Source: Pseudomonas sp. FeN3W (GTDB lineage Bacteria > Pseudomonadota > Gammaproteobacteria > Pseudomonadales > Pseudomonadaceae). From it: a stretch of 64,000 nucleotides of DNA. Below the pieces are notes generated by a model, which did no database searches, had not been told where the DNA came from, and saw only the letters and a list, made by a program, of their open reading frames with translations. Made by a program: the position numbers and the translations under genes. The stretch lies in contig CP136010.1 in the NCBI GenBank assembly GCA_030263805.2, forward strand, positions 1,441,001-1,505,000, in the 5' to 3' direction. The number at the start of each line of letters is the position of its first letter. Within the stretch, counting starts at the first letter, position 1. Shown here piece after piece: positions 18,133-27,921 of this stretch.

Positions 18133-18326
18133 TGTTGGCGCTGATGGAAAATTGACCCACCCTGCCGATTGAAATTTGACCCAGGGCGGATTGCTGATTT
18201 TGTTACCAGCAACTGTGGATAAGTCTACCAGCGCAGCTGCTGTTGCCCCCACTCCTTCGCTAGCCCAGTTCAGTTGTTTAAGACCTGCCACACGCAGCCA
18301 TGTAGCAGGCCGTCGTCGCCATGAAA

Positions 18327-19130
18327 TCAGAACGGCTCATCGTCCTCCGGTTCCTGGCCGCCCTTACGCTTTCGCTCCCGTGATTTGATCTTGGCCTGGG
18401 CCGCCAAGCTACTGTGTTGCAGGCGATAGGACTCGTTACCGGTTTCGACGATGTGGCAGTGGTGGGTCAGCCGATCCAGCAGGGCGGTGGTCATCTTGGC
18501 GTCGCCGAACACGCTCGACCATTCGGCGAAGCTCAGGTTGGTGGTGATCACCACGCTGGTGTGTTCGTACAGCTTGGACAGCAGGTGAAACAGCAACGCA
18601 CCGCCAGCCTGGCTGAACGGCAGATAACCCAGTTCGTCGAGGATGACCAGATCCATGCGCAGCAGTGCCTGGGCGATCCGCCCGGCTTTGCCGTCGTGTT
18701 TTTCGCGCTCCAGCAGATTGACCAGATCGACCGTGGAGTAGAAGCGCACGCGCTTACCGTGCCGGGTGATGCCGGACACGGCCAGCGCGGTGGCTAGGTG
18801 GGTTTTACCGGTGCCTGGCCCACCGATCAGCACCACGTTCTGCGCGGTGTCGGTAAAGGCCAGGCTGGCCAGCTCGCTGATCAGGCGTGCGTCGGCGCTA
18901 GAGGCGTTGAAATCGAAGCTGGCCAGATCGCGGTGCATCGGCAGCTTGGCCATGTTCATCTGGTGGCTCACCGAGCGCATGGCGCGATCTGTGTGCTCTT
19001 GTTCCAGCAGGTGTTCGAGCAGCCACTTGGATGAGGCTGTGTTCGACTCACCCTGTGCAGTTAACTCCGCCCAGGCCGTGGCCATGCCGTGCAGGCGCAG
19101 TTCCTTGAGTTCCGCCATCAAATCACGCAT
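18327..19130 (-). CDS. istB: IS21 helper ATPase IstB
   Basis: The 267-residue AAA+ ATPase has Walker A GGPGTGKTHL and Walker B LVILDELGYLPF. It starts at ATG 19130 with an AAGGAG site and overlaps the istA stop by 8 bp. The lysine/arginine-rich C terminus (KSRERKRKGG) is typical of this IstB subgroup. Intact. Confidence 0.92.
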   Translation of the reverse strand: MRDLMAELKELRLHGMATAWAELTAQGESNTASSKWLLEHLLEQEHTDRAMRSVSHQMNMAKLPMHRDLASFDFNASSADARLISELASLAFTDTAQNVVLIGGPGTGKTHLATALAVSGITRHGKRVRFYSTVDLVNLLEREKHDGKAGRIAQALLRMDLVILDELGYLPFSQAGGALLFHLLSKLYEHTSVVITTNLSFAEWSSVFGDAKMTTALLDRLTHHCHIVETGNESYRLQHSSLAAQAKIKSRERKRKGGQEPEDDEPF

Positions 19131-20631
19131 GACCGATCTCCTTGGTCTGGCCACGCAGGCGGTCGTAGCGCGCCGTGTTGGCGACGGGGGCTTCCTTGAG
19201 CGACAAGTGGGTTTCGACGCTGGGCGGCGGTTCGGATGCTGTCAGCCGTGCCACGACATTGAGGATGTGTTCGGCGCTCAGGCTGCCGCTCTCCAGTACC
19301 AGCTCAACGGCTACCAGCACGGCATCGAGTCCGGCGACCGGTACGGCAGCCAGGACTTGCGCCATGATCCGGTCACCGCCGGCATGACGCCCCAGACCGT
19401 GCTTAAGCTGACGCAGCGGCGCTGGCAGATCAGTAAAGGGCGCTCCGTTGCGCAGCGCGCCGGGCTTGCGCTCAATCAGCGGGATGTAGTGCTGCCAGTC
19501 GTAGCTGACCTGTTCGCGATCCAGCAAGCGCGCATGGCTGGCAATCAGCGCATCATCGGCCACCACCTCGATGCGGGTCGGATACAAACGGCTGCTGACC
19601 CACTTACCCGCGTACTCACACGGCACCGAGTAACGGTTGCGCCCGACACTGACCAGGCAGGTGCTGGAGACCCGCGCAGGCCGCTCGACGTAACCGTCGA
19701 AGGCCGCGGGCATAGGCATCAGTTCGGCGCGCTCCAACTCCAGTACCTCGGCCACACTGAGCCCGCTGTATTGAGGGTGCGTCAGCTCGTTCCAAAGCGC
19801 GCGGCAGCGCTGGCCCAGCCAGGCATTGAGTTCCTCGAAGGAGTGAAACTGGCAGTCCTGGGCGTCTAGCCAGATACGCCTGCGGCTGTCTTGCACGTTC
19901 TTTTCAACGATGCCCTTTTCCCAACCAGCGGCGACGTTGCAGAAGTCCGGATCGAACAGGTAATGCGCGCACATCACCGCAAAGCGCGCATTCACCGCCC
20001 GGCCTTTGCCCTTATTGACCTTGTCGACGGCGGTCTTCATGTTGTCGTAGATGCCCCGGCGCGGCACGCCGCCCAAGGAGCCGAACGAGCGTGTATGGGC
20101 GTCAAATAACATCTCATGGCCCTGGCTCGGATACGCCACAAGCCAGAACGCACGGCTGGCACACAGCTTCAGATGTGCCACCTGCATACGCCGGTAAATG
20201 CCGCCGACCAGCAAGCCTTCCTCGCTCCAGTCAAACTGAAACGCCTCGCCAAGAGCAAAGGTCAGCGGCACAAAGGCCTGCGACGCCTTGCCCTGTCCCC
20301 CTCGCCAGGCACGGATAAACGCGGTGAGCTGGCTGTAGCCACCGTCATAACCTTCGGCTTTGATTTGCGCCAACAGCGCCTTGGCACTGCGCCGCTGTTG
20401 CTTGGGCCGCAGCGAATCGGCTTTTAGCGCCTGCTCCAGCGTGGCGTGAAAAGGGCTGAGTTTGTTGAAGATCGCGCGGCGTTGGTAGACCGGCGGCTTG
20501 GCCTCAGGTGCTCTGACCCACTTGCGAATCGTGTTGCGCGCCAACCCGGTGCGCTTGGCTATCTCATGCAGCGACAGCTTGTCGCGGAAATACATCCGGC
20601 GAATTTTGCCCATCATTTCCATACTGATCAC
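19123..20631 (-). CDS. istA: IS21 transposase IstA
   Basis: The intact IstA of about 502 residues has an N-terminal HTH (LSLHEIAKRTGLARNTIRKW, about 18-37), a DDE core with FDWSEEG, GIYDNMKTAVD and KGIVEKNVQDSRRRIW, and a C-terminal Mu-type domain. It belongs to a different IS21 subgroup from the 6.6-9.2 kb element. The GTG at 20631 and the ATG at 20622 are both possible starts. Confidence 0.92.
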   Translation of the reverse strand: MISMEMMGKIRRMYFRDKLSLHEIAKRTGLARNTIRKWVRAPEAKPPVYQRRAIFNKLSPFHATLEQALKADSLRPKQQRRSAKALLAQIKAEGYDGGYSQLTAFIRAWRGGQGKASQAFVPLTFALGEAFQFDWSEEGLLVGGIYRRMQVAHLKLCASRAFWLVAYPSQGHEMLFDAHTRSFGSLGGVPRRGIYDNMKTAVDKVNKGKGRAVNARFAVMCAHYLFDPDFCNVAAGWEKGIVEKNVQDSRRRIWLDAQDCQFHSFEELNAWLGQRCRALWNELTHPQYSGLSVAEVLELERAELMPMPAAFDGYVERPARVSSTCLVSVGRNRYSVPCEYAGKWVSSRLYPTRIEVVADDALIASHARLLDREQVSYDWQHYIPLIERKPGALRNGAPFTDLPAPLRQLKHGLGRHAGGDRIMAQVLAAVPVAGLDAVLVAVELVLESGSLSAEHILNVVARLTASEPPPSVETHLSLKEAPVANTARYDRLRGQTKEIGHA

Positions 20632-20737
20632 CCTGTGTTCTCCTGCTCAAAAATTGAGCAGAAGCAGTTGAACACCTGGGTCAGTTTTCAGTCGGCAGAA
20701 CAGCCTCTACTGGGTCAGTTTTCGGTCAGCAGCAACA

Positions 20738-21100
20738 CATATGGTCTCCGTTTTGATCGATCATGACGTAATTGTTCGCCATTCAGATGCCCCCTACACC
20801 TTCTATGACTTGGGCGACTCGTATTGTTCAAATCCCTTCTGGAGCAGCTGCCCACATCGCATGGCCTGTGCGGGGTGTGACTTCAACTTGCCGAAAGCCA
20901 GCGCAAGGGCCCAAGCATTGGAAAGCAAATCGTCTATCGGACGGTACTTGGAGGCCGTGCCTTTAACTCCCGACGAGCGAGCCATTGCCGAGGGCGACTT
21001 GGAAAAGCTGGAGAGCCTCATTCGAAAGCTGGACAATGTGCCGGCTCTAGACGGCAGGATGCCGAGGAGATCGATGAGAGAAAGAGGAGGCTATAAGTAG
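20738..21100 (+). pseudogene. C-terminal fragment of a Tn554-type tyrosine integrase
   Basis: The frame following the IS21 end carries the cysteine-rich tail CSNPFWSSCPHRMACAGC and then LPKASARAQALESK and VPLTPDERAIAEGD. These are characteristic of the C-terminal zinc-binding tail of large Tn554-like site-specific recombinases. The catalytic domain is missing because the insertion removed it. No N-terminal half is visible left of the IS, so DNA was lost or rearranged. Confidence 0.7.
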
Positions 21101-21244
21101 AAAAGTTCTTAAGCGACTAGTGGCTCGCTAGACATACCTGTCGCGTTACTCCTAAGTTATGCGACACACTAGATTTTTCGGGGTTTTGCTGGGCTGCGGG
21201 TGTCGCAGGAGTGTGCCGCACGTAGATCGAAGTTAAACCTGATG

Positions 21245-21808
21245 CTAGGCCGGCTCATGCACTAGCCGGATGTCGATTTCTCTGTCGACATACTGCCACT
21301 CCACCGAGGCTCGGAGTTCGGCCAGAAGCCTGTTAAAGGCCGTCTCATCAGACGGGGAATATTCGAACCAAGTCAAGAAGTCGAAGGGTTCGTTCTCGCC
21401 CAGGTCCCGACAATGGTGGAGGCGGCGGGCCACAGCAGGGAGATATTGGAGCCCGATGTGAATGTGACGGGACTGTTCCTCAAAAATCTTCCGGCGTTCG
21501 TCTTGAGACAGTCCCCACCATGAGGGGTTTTTCCGGATAGGGATCAGGGCGGCGCAGGTAGCCTCTGCTCGACCCAAGCTTGGCTGCTTCGCCACGAGAC
21601 GATCCTTCTCTTCACGCACGACATAGCGCTCGTTACTCGTTATCCCGCGAAGGAGCCATTTGGTGCCCGGAGGCTGCGGCGAAACAGAGCCAGCGGCTAC
21701 GTTGAGCCGTGGGATTCCAGGGAGAGGGGCTCCTGCCACGGCATTCATCGCAACAACGCGCCAAACCCCCGTTTCTCCACCAGCGAACGTAAATACTCGT
21801 GTATTCAT
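21245..21808 (-). CDS. chlorite dismutase-family (heme) protein
   Basis: The 187-residue protein's C-terminal half fits the chlorite dismutase family: WWGLSQDERRKIFEEQSRH, IGLQYLPAVARRLHHCRDLG with the candidate proximal heme histidine, and FDFLTWFEYSPSDETAFNRL. The length fits the short, dimeric lineage. True chlorite dismutases turn ClO2- into chloride and O2, but related proteins are coproheme decarboxylases or have no known activity. I did not locate the catalytic arginine with certainty, so the activity is open. It follows the cupin gene, 24 bp downstream, and was co-transcribed with it before the cupin gene was split. Confidence 0.65.
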   Translation of the reverse strand: MNTRVFTFAGGETGVWRVVAMNAVAGAPLPGIPRLNVAAGSVSPQPPGTKWLLRGITSNERYVVREEKDRLVAKQPSLGRAEATCAALIPIRKNPSWWGLSQDERRKIFEEQSRHIHIGLQYLPAVARRLHHCRDLGENEPFDFLTWFEYSPSDETAFNRLLAELRASVEWQYVDREIDIRLVHEPA

Positions 21809-21831
21809 CAGGTTCCTCTCAGGCCTTTCGC

Positions 21832-22113
21832 CTATTTCTCAGATAACGCAAAACCTGCACTGCCCGGCGCAACCACGGAGACAAATATGAAAGGTCCTGG
21901 ACCAGAGTTCACGGCACCATGTACTTGCCCAGGTTTTGCAATGGCAATATCTCCAGCTTTAAGATGAATTTCTACGCCGTTGCCTTGATAATACTTGGCC
22001 TCACCTGAGATAACCGTCCAAGTATCTTGGCCGTGAGGATGGACATGGGCAGCTATTTCCTGCCTAGGGTAGGCGTGCCAAACTACAACGACAGAATCGT
22101 TGGTCTCCAGAAC
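21832..22113 (-). pseudogene. 3' part of a cupin gene split by the GInt
   Basis: This part encodes the cupin core: ETNDSVVVVWHAYPRQEIAA, the metal-binding HVHPHGQDTWTVISGEAKYY and a C-terminal second cupin motif (GDIAIAKPGQVHGAVNSGPG). The current frame starts at an ATG (22149) inside the island, giving a chimeric 105-residue ORF. The original 5' part is at 40381-40467 on the same strand. Joining them at the shared VL codons gives a protein of about 120 residues with a natural start, so this is one gene interrupted by an 18.3-kb insertion. Confidence 0.8.
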
Positions 22114-22217
22114 TACCACCCTGTCAGTATTCGATTTGTAAATCGTCATAGCGCACTTGCCCCAAAGTAGTCACAAACACTGGCATCCAGCTCAAAATTG
22201 CTCGCGATGCCCAACGC

Positions 22218-22268
22218 AAAGATGTAAACCAAAAATCGTCTTCCACTCAACTGCGCAAAAATGTAAAC
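22218..22268 (+). repeat. GInt left-end repeats (possible recombinase sites)
   Basis: AAAGATGTAAAC (22218-22229) and AAAAATGTAAAC (22257-22268) are direct repeats 39 bp apart, just before ginA. The same AAAATGTAAAC word recurs as an inverted pair at the other end of the island (40208-40253). Binding sites for the Gin recombinases or for GinD are the obvious hypothesis. Confidence 0.5.
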
Positions 22269-23476
22269 ATGCCCTACACAATCAAAACCTTCATGACAAG
22301 GTCCGGCGAGCGGTTTTCCCAGCTTTACGACACAGAGACGCCAGGCCTCCCTTTATTCTACCCGACAGCCTTTGTCGCTCGCTTCCTCCGCTCAGCCACT
22401 CACGAGACGCAGAAAGTCTATCTGGCCGTGATCAAGCGCATCTGCGAATGGGAATTTACCAAACAGGTGGACCTCGCCAACTGTTTCCATAGAAGTAAGT
22501 TTCTCACCTGTGCCCAGATTGATGACCTTGCTAACCATCTAAGAGCCAGCAAGCTCGGAGGAAAAGGCGAAGTCATCGGAAGCCCGAAGTACAACACCTA
22601 TGTCGCCTATGCAACAGAGTATCTTCGCTGGCTTGCCCAAGAGGTTATTACGGACTGGAACACAGTAAACGTAAGAGCATCAATCGAAGCTCAAAGCGAT
22701 ATGCTCTTAAAAAGAAAATCCGAAAAAGCGGTTCAAAATCCTCGCAAAACCGTCGTGTAGTTACCAAAAGCCTGACCACTGCCTCCAGCGGCAAATTATT
22801 GAGCCTGTTCGAGCAACCATTCGAAGGCATAACGCGCACTCAAGATCTAGGATCCAGGATACGGAATATCGTAATGCTCCGTATTCTCTACGAAACTGGC
22901 ATGCGCGTCGGCGAGCTACTAGGCCTCAAGCTAAAAAACTTTAGCAATGCAACTGGCGAGGATAGTGCCACCTTAGAGATCACCCGCAATCACCATGATG
23001 AATTCGATTCAAGACTGAACCAGCCAGTTGCTAAAACACTCGGCCGTACGCTTCCAATATCGGAAAGCCTCGAGGCACAACTTGATGAATACTGCAACAA
23101 CTGGCGAGCTGAAGTCGAAGGTGTCGGTTTCTCTGACGAAGACTTCATTTTTGTAATCCATCGAGCCGGGCGAACCCTAGGCCAAGCACTCCCTAAAAGT
23201 TCTTTCGACTCCGGACTTTCTAACCTCAAAAAATCCTTTCCGGCACTAACACCGATTCACCCGCACCTTTTACGCCACGATTGGAACTATCGATTCTCAA
23301 TGAAAGTAGATGCGATCGGCATGTCATTTGAAGAAGAACGACAATTAAGAGAGTATTTAATGGGCTGGGCCCCCGGCTCAGCCATGTCAAACCGCTACAA
23401 CTATCGACATGTGCAAGAAAAATCGCTCGAAGTCGGCTTATCCATTGCATCTGACTCAGCGAGGGGCCTACAGTGA
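22269..23476 (+). pseudogene. ginA: GinA-type tyrosine recombinase, frameshifted
   Basis: This is the first gene of the module. Residues up to about 160 are read from ATG 22269. After a one-base loss within 22705-22745 the frame shifts and continues through SLFEQPFEGITRTQ. The catalytic domain shows ETGMRVGELLGLKL (first Arg), HPHLLRHDWNYRF (HxLRH) and the terminal Tyr in MSNRYNYRHV. The whole would be about 400 residues, like the intact homologue at 59750-60994. The A-rich local sequence makes a sequencing error possible. Confidence 0.75.
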
Positions 23477-25144
23477 ATAGCACGCCAACACATGCAAACA
23501 TCTCAACAGAGCTTGACATCGATCTACAACGCACGGATCGCCCTGAGCCTCATGGAGATTTGTTTTATTGGGATAATGACACTTTAGTTAGAACAGGTCA
23601 AAAACGGATCGACATGACCCATGGCCTGTCGCGATTACTCTCATCAATCAAGACCTCCTTCAAACTTCACCTAATCTCCTTCAGCAAACAGGGAACTTAT
23701 TCAGCCACCTCCTGCACGACTTTCTTCATGAACTTCAGGGCAGCATTGAACTCCAACCCTCCTGAAGAATTCAACGCAGGCTGGATAGCGCATTCCATTG
23801 CCAGACCGGGATTCCATGGCGCGAAAAGAGTCGCCATCGAATTTTTCCTGCACTGGAAGGAGCGTTACGATTCAGCCATTAAGATAGACGCATTGCACTT
23901 GCTGCAAGAAACAGCTGCTCGCCCTAACGGCCCACGTAACGTGCTCTCAGACGACCCTGAGAAGAGCTGGCTAACCGAGGATGAATACGAGTCCTTGTTG
24001 ATGTCCACTTGGAACAACTACGACACAGGAGTCTCTGACACCCAAGTAACACTAATTAAAATCTTGTCTATGCAATACGCGCGAAGGCCAAATCAAATCG
24101 CGCTACTAAAAGCTGGCGATATAAGGGGCTTTGATGAATCAAAAGAAATCGGACTAACGGGCCGAATCATCGATTTCCCAGGAATCAAAGACCAAGCAGC
24201 CGAGACTGGCTTTCGAGACAGCAAATTCGAACCACACCCACTGGCAGATCACGTATGGGGGCTTTGCCAAATTCAGCGCCAAGAAGTCAGAGAACTTTAT
24301 GAGCATACTCTCGGCCTCTCTCACGGACGACCAACTAAATCTACTACCTTTCTTCTGCAGTGAAGAACGCATTAAAGAAGCCCGCAGCCTGATTGAAACC
24401 CACCTCAAACTAGAGCTTCTTGACAGCCTAGACTCTCCTCATTTCCATCTTGAACGGCATTCAATTACTGAGATATTAAGATGGAAGAGAAACACCCCGT
24501 CCTGCGCATATGGCGCAGCTAAGGGTCAGTACTCTAAATGCCCGAAGGCACCAATCAGCCCCCGCACCAGTCGGGTAATGATTATTAATGCGACCCGAAT
24601 GCGTCATACACGAGCACGTCAACTTGCGCGAAAGGGCGTACCAAAAAATTTGCTTTCGCACTGGCTGGGCCACACAACAGAAAGAGCACTCGAAGCCTAT
24701 TATAACGACCCAGCGGAACAGGCCCGTGTCATAGACGAGGCCATGGGTCCGGCCTTGGCACCGCTAGCAATGGCTTTTGCTGGAGCTTTGATCGATTCAG
24801 ATGAGCAGGCCACAAGAGCCACCGATCCGACTAGCAAACTCGAGTTCTCACGCCCTGGAGAGCTACTTAGCGTCGGACGCTGTGGCAAGCACAGCTTCTG
24901 CGCTACGACCTCGGTTCCTATACCCTGCTACCGCTGCAAGCATTTCGAACCTCTCGTACATGCGCCACACCATGAAGTACTAGATGCTCTGCTACAGAGG
25001 CAGTCTGAGGAGAATCAAGCGTTAAGAATTGGCGGGCAGCGAAATCTACTTATTCCCATTGATCTCTCTGCCGACATTCTTGCAGTAAAAAATTGCATTA
25101 CCCGCTGCAACAACCGAATTGTCGAACTGGGGCTAACTCAATGA
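23473..25144 (+). pseudogene. ginB: GinB-type tyrosine recombinase, frameshifted
   Basis: The second recombinase starts at a GTG overlapping the ginA stop (GTGA). The first Arg is in YARRPNQIALLKAGD. The frame changes by +1 near 24300 (REL to SILSASLTDDQ). The C-terminal part has TRMRHTRARQLARKG, HWLGHTTERALEAYY with the Tyr, and a cysteine cluster CGKHSFCATTSVPIPCYRC. It corresponds to the intact ginB homologue at 58098-59750, about 550 residues. The frameshift would abolish activity if real. Confidence 0.75.
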
Positions 25145-27204
25145 CCCAGATTATCCAATTTATTCCAAAGCACGAAATATCAGCCAATCAGAACCTAGAC
25201 GACTTCATCAATTTTGCTCATAACGAATTAACGCTTTGGTCCGACCTGCGCGGCTTTACTTGGACAGCTGATAGGTGGCAAACAACGCACACGGGCATCC
25301 GTTTTATAAACTTTGAAAATAAAGACCTACCACCCAAGTCCCGAAGCCAGCCAATCCATTTGATGCATCCATCCTTTATCGAATTCGCCAAGGCATTTCT
25401 CCGATACAAACACACCCTGCACCCAACCAAGGGAATAAGCAGAGACATCGCTGCATTACGACTGATCGAATTTTCGTTGCGCCAAAACATGGCAACACCC
25501 GACATCACTAAATTTGACCAGCGGCATTGGGAAATAATCGTCTGCACTTTGGAGTCAAGCACTATACGGCAATCGCTCTGCAACATAGTGCTTTCCATTC
25601 TAAAATCGTTATCAGATCTCTTCATAATACAGGTCGACCCGCGTTTTTGGAGGCACCCTTACCTAGGTGCGCGCAGTTACGATTACTTAAATGGTTCTCA
25701 AGCACCTGCTGAAGTAAAGGCTCAGAAAGCTCCTGATCAGGATGCGCTACTTGCGATTGCAGAGGTATTCTCACGTGGCGCCTATGAAGTGCAGATTGAT
25801 AATGACGTTATGGTCACTTGCATTACCGCTTTACTACTAAGTGCACCCATGCGTATAGGTGAGACCCTGCGCTTTCGCATTGATTGCTTGCGAGACGATC
25901 ACGACAAAAACGGGGAGATTCAATACTATTTAGTCTACTGGGTCCCAAAGACCAAAGAGTTTGCACGCAAACCAATTCCGAAAACACTAATAAATATCAC
26001 TACAGACGCAATAAATCGGCTAGTAAAAATCACTGACGAAGGCCGCTCCTTGGCCCGTTACATGGAAACCAACCCATCGAGATTCTACCGCCACGCCAAT
26101 TGCCCTAATGTTCAAGACAACGAGCCACTCTCGGTAAAGCAAGTAATGCAGGCTCTAGGTTTTACCGATCGAACCTGCTGCCAATCCCTTATCCATAGAC
26201 TAACCGGTAGTTGGTCATTGTCCGGATTTACTCTAGACTCGCTTTGGAAACTTATACTAATAGAGCACAAAGCCACCAACCCATATTTCCCCTACCAGGA
26301 GCCACACCAGGGATCTACCAATCCTCCATTGAAAATGTCTGAGTCACTGCTATGCCTTCGTCGCAACCAATTGCGCTTGCGGAGCACTGCAAGTCCCGTT
26401 CTGTTAGCGCCATTTGATCCTAGTTTTTATGGGAAGCGCCTGGACACTGGAAACGCCGCGGCCGAGTCCATTAACTTTTTCGCCTATCACGGATACAAGG
26501 CATTTAAGTTAAAGTCACACAGCATTCGCCACCTAATTAATAGACTCGCTCGCAGCAGCGGCATTTCATTGGATCTGATCACGGAGTGGAGCAGTCGCGC
26601 CACCAGTCGGCAGACGCGCACATATTTGAATGATGACCCGCTCACGTTCGTCGCCAAAGGAGCAGACATACTAGGTACGGTCCAGAAAAATGAGCCACTT
26701 CAACCGGTTACTGAAGAACATGCAGAAAAATATGGCCATGGTCCATTCCATCGCAGCCGCTACGGTATTTGTCGTCGTAGCTGGCGAGCTGGCCCTTGCA
26801 ACAAATTCGCAGACTGTCTTAATTGCTCTGAGCTATTGATGTGTAAAGGAGATAGGCTGGCCACTGATACGATTCAACATGATCTAGATAGCCTTAGACA
26901 GACGTACGATGCCGCACAGCAGGCGATATCAGATGGAGAAAGGTCGGCGTCGCGCTGGACGCTTGTTACGGCCGCACAAATTAAGCAAATCACTAATTTG
27001 CTTTCAATTTTGAATGATATATCGATCCCGGATGGGAGTCCCATCGAAATAGAGGGCAGGGACTTCAGCCATGAACAGACAATTGTTTCCGAAAAAGCCG
27101 AAGCAGCCGCGATCAGGCTGCCTGACAAACAAATGCTTGGAATAACTTATGGCGATGACCTTCTAGCTTGCCTAGAACTTCTCCGGAGCACCGACAATGC
27201 CTAA
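25141..27204 (+). CDS. ginC: GinC-type large tyrosine recombinase
   Basis: The intact 687-residue protein starts at ATG 25141, overlapping the ginB stop (ATGA). Catalytic features are APMRIGETLRFRID (about 240), HSIRHLINRLARSSGI (about 460) and a terminal Tyr in SRQTRTYLND. The C-terminal cysteine motif is CNKFADCLNCSELLMC. It is homologous in layout to the 765-residue protein at 55808-58105. In published GInts all three recombinases plus GinD are needed for movement. Confidence 0.85.
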   Translation: MTQIIQFIPKHEISANQNLDDFINFAHNELTLWSDLRGFTWTADRWQTTHTGIRFINFENKDLPPKSRSQPIHLMHPSFIEFAKAFLRYKHTLHPTKGISRDIAALRLIEFSLRQNMATPDITKFDQRHWEIIVCTLESSTIRQSLCNIVLSILKSLSDLFIIQVDPRFWRHPYLGARSYDYLNGSQAPAEVKAQKAPDQDALLAIAEVFSRGAYEVQIDNDVMVTCITALLLSAPMRIGETLRFRIDCLRDDHDKNGEIQYYLVYWVPKTKEFARKPIPKTLINITTDAINRLVKITDEGRSLARYMETNPSRFYRHANCPNVQDNEPLSVKQVMQALGFTDRTCCQSLIHRLTGSWSLSGFTLDSLWKLILIEHKATNPYFPYQEPHQGSTNPPLKMSESLLCLRRNQLRLRSTASPVLLAPFDPSFYGKRLDTGNAAAESINFFAYHGYKAFKLKSHSIRHLINRLARSSGISLDLITEWSSRATSRQTRTYLNDDPLTFVAKGADILGTVQKNEPLQPVTEEHAEKYGHGPFHRSRYGICRRSWRAGPCNKFADCLNCSELLMCKGDRLATDTIQHDLDSLRQTYDAAQQAISDGERSASRWTLVTAAQIKQITNLLSILNDISIPDGSPIEIEGRDFSHEQTIVSEKAEAAAIRLPDKQMLGITYGDDLLACLELLRSTDNA

Positions 27205-27637
27205 GATCATCTCTGACAAGAATGAAAGGCAGATCGCGCAACTTGTTAGAAACTGGCCGACTGATCATTCACTGAACTGGAACAGCATCTGCCTTGGTGC
27301 TCAAGAAATTTTAGGCTGGGGAGCCCCACCAACTCGTCAAGCACTCAATAAAAAACTGCTGATTAAAAGCGCCTACAAAGCAAAGAAAGGTCAACTCAAG
27401 TCCGTCGAAACAAAACTCGATGGGATGTCGAAACCAAGAAGCACACTAGATGCGATGAAAAAAATTTCCCGACTTCAAGCTGAGAATGACGCTCTGAAGG
27501 CACAACTTTCCACAATGGCTGAACTCGCCAACCGACTTATCTATAACGCATCTATAGCAGGACTTTCACGAGAGAGACTCATGACCCCGCTCCCTACAGT
27601 CCATGAGCCAAAGAAAAAGCTCAAGCCCAGAAAATAG
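27197..27637 (+). CDS. ginD: GinD-type small accessory protein
   Basis: The 146-residue basic protein overlaps ginC by 8 bp. Its N-terminal part (PKIISDKNERQIAQLV...PTRQAL...YKAKKGQLK) aligns by eye with the small protein at 55396-55806 (PKISAQQQRKIEIML...TTRQTL...YKNKKAQLR). The middle (about 90-118) is a predicted coiled coil and the C terminus is Lys-rich. The published description of GinD is a small helix-loop-helix-like protein essential for integration and excision. Confidence 0.8.
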   Translation: MPKIISDKNERQIAQLVRNWPTDHSLNWNSICLGAQEILGWGAPPTRQALNKKLLIKSAYKAKKGQLKSVETKLDGMSKPRSTLDAMKKISRLQAENDALKAQLSTMAELANRLIYNASIAGLSRERLMTPLPTVHEPKKKLKPRK

Positions 27638-27921
27638 CCTGCATGCCTCACCAGTCCGACCAGCCAAGCTAGTTCTTGACTGCTCGCAATTGGCCGATAG
27701 CTGCGTGTCACTAGCGTCCGCCACCGGCCAAAAGCAGCCTGTCGTAACAAGCCTGAACCAGCAGCTTTCTTACAGACTGCTCGCCGGCTGGACTCTAAAG
27801 CCAGCTGCCACTGAATACGGGGAGACGGCGGGAGCCCTGTTTCTTCGGCCAAACCGTCTCGCTAGTATGTGGACACCTGCCACTGGTGCCTTGGGTGCCG
27901 AAATGTTTGAAGGGATTCAGA

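Larger units (their letters stand above)
18133..20737 (-). mobile_element. IS21-family insertion sequence (second type, complete)
   Basis: This 2.6-kb element carries istA and istB on the minus strand. Its imperfect terminal inverted repeats begin TGTTGGCGCTGATGGAAAAT on the left and TGTTGCTGCTGACCGAAAAC on the right (inverted, ending at 20737). Both ends start with TG, as in IS21. Internal copies of the AAAANTGACCCA unit recur near both ends. No target duplication is evident. Its left 81 bases are repeated at 1097-1177. It truncates an integrase gene on its right. Confidence 0.88.

Noticed and set aside
22700..22750. Programmed -1 frameshift in ginA
   Set aside because: A-rich sequence is present, but no proper slippery heptamer in the reading frame; a mutation or sequencing error is simpler, and the intact homologue at 59750-60994 has no shift.
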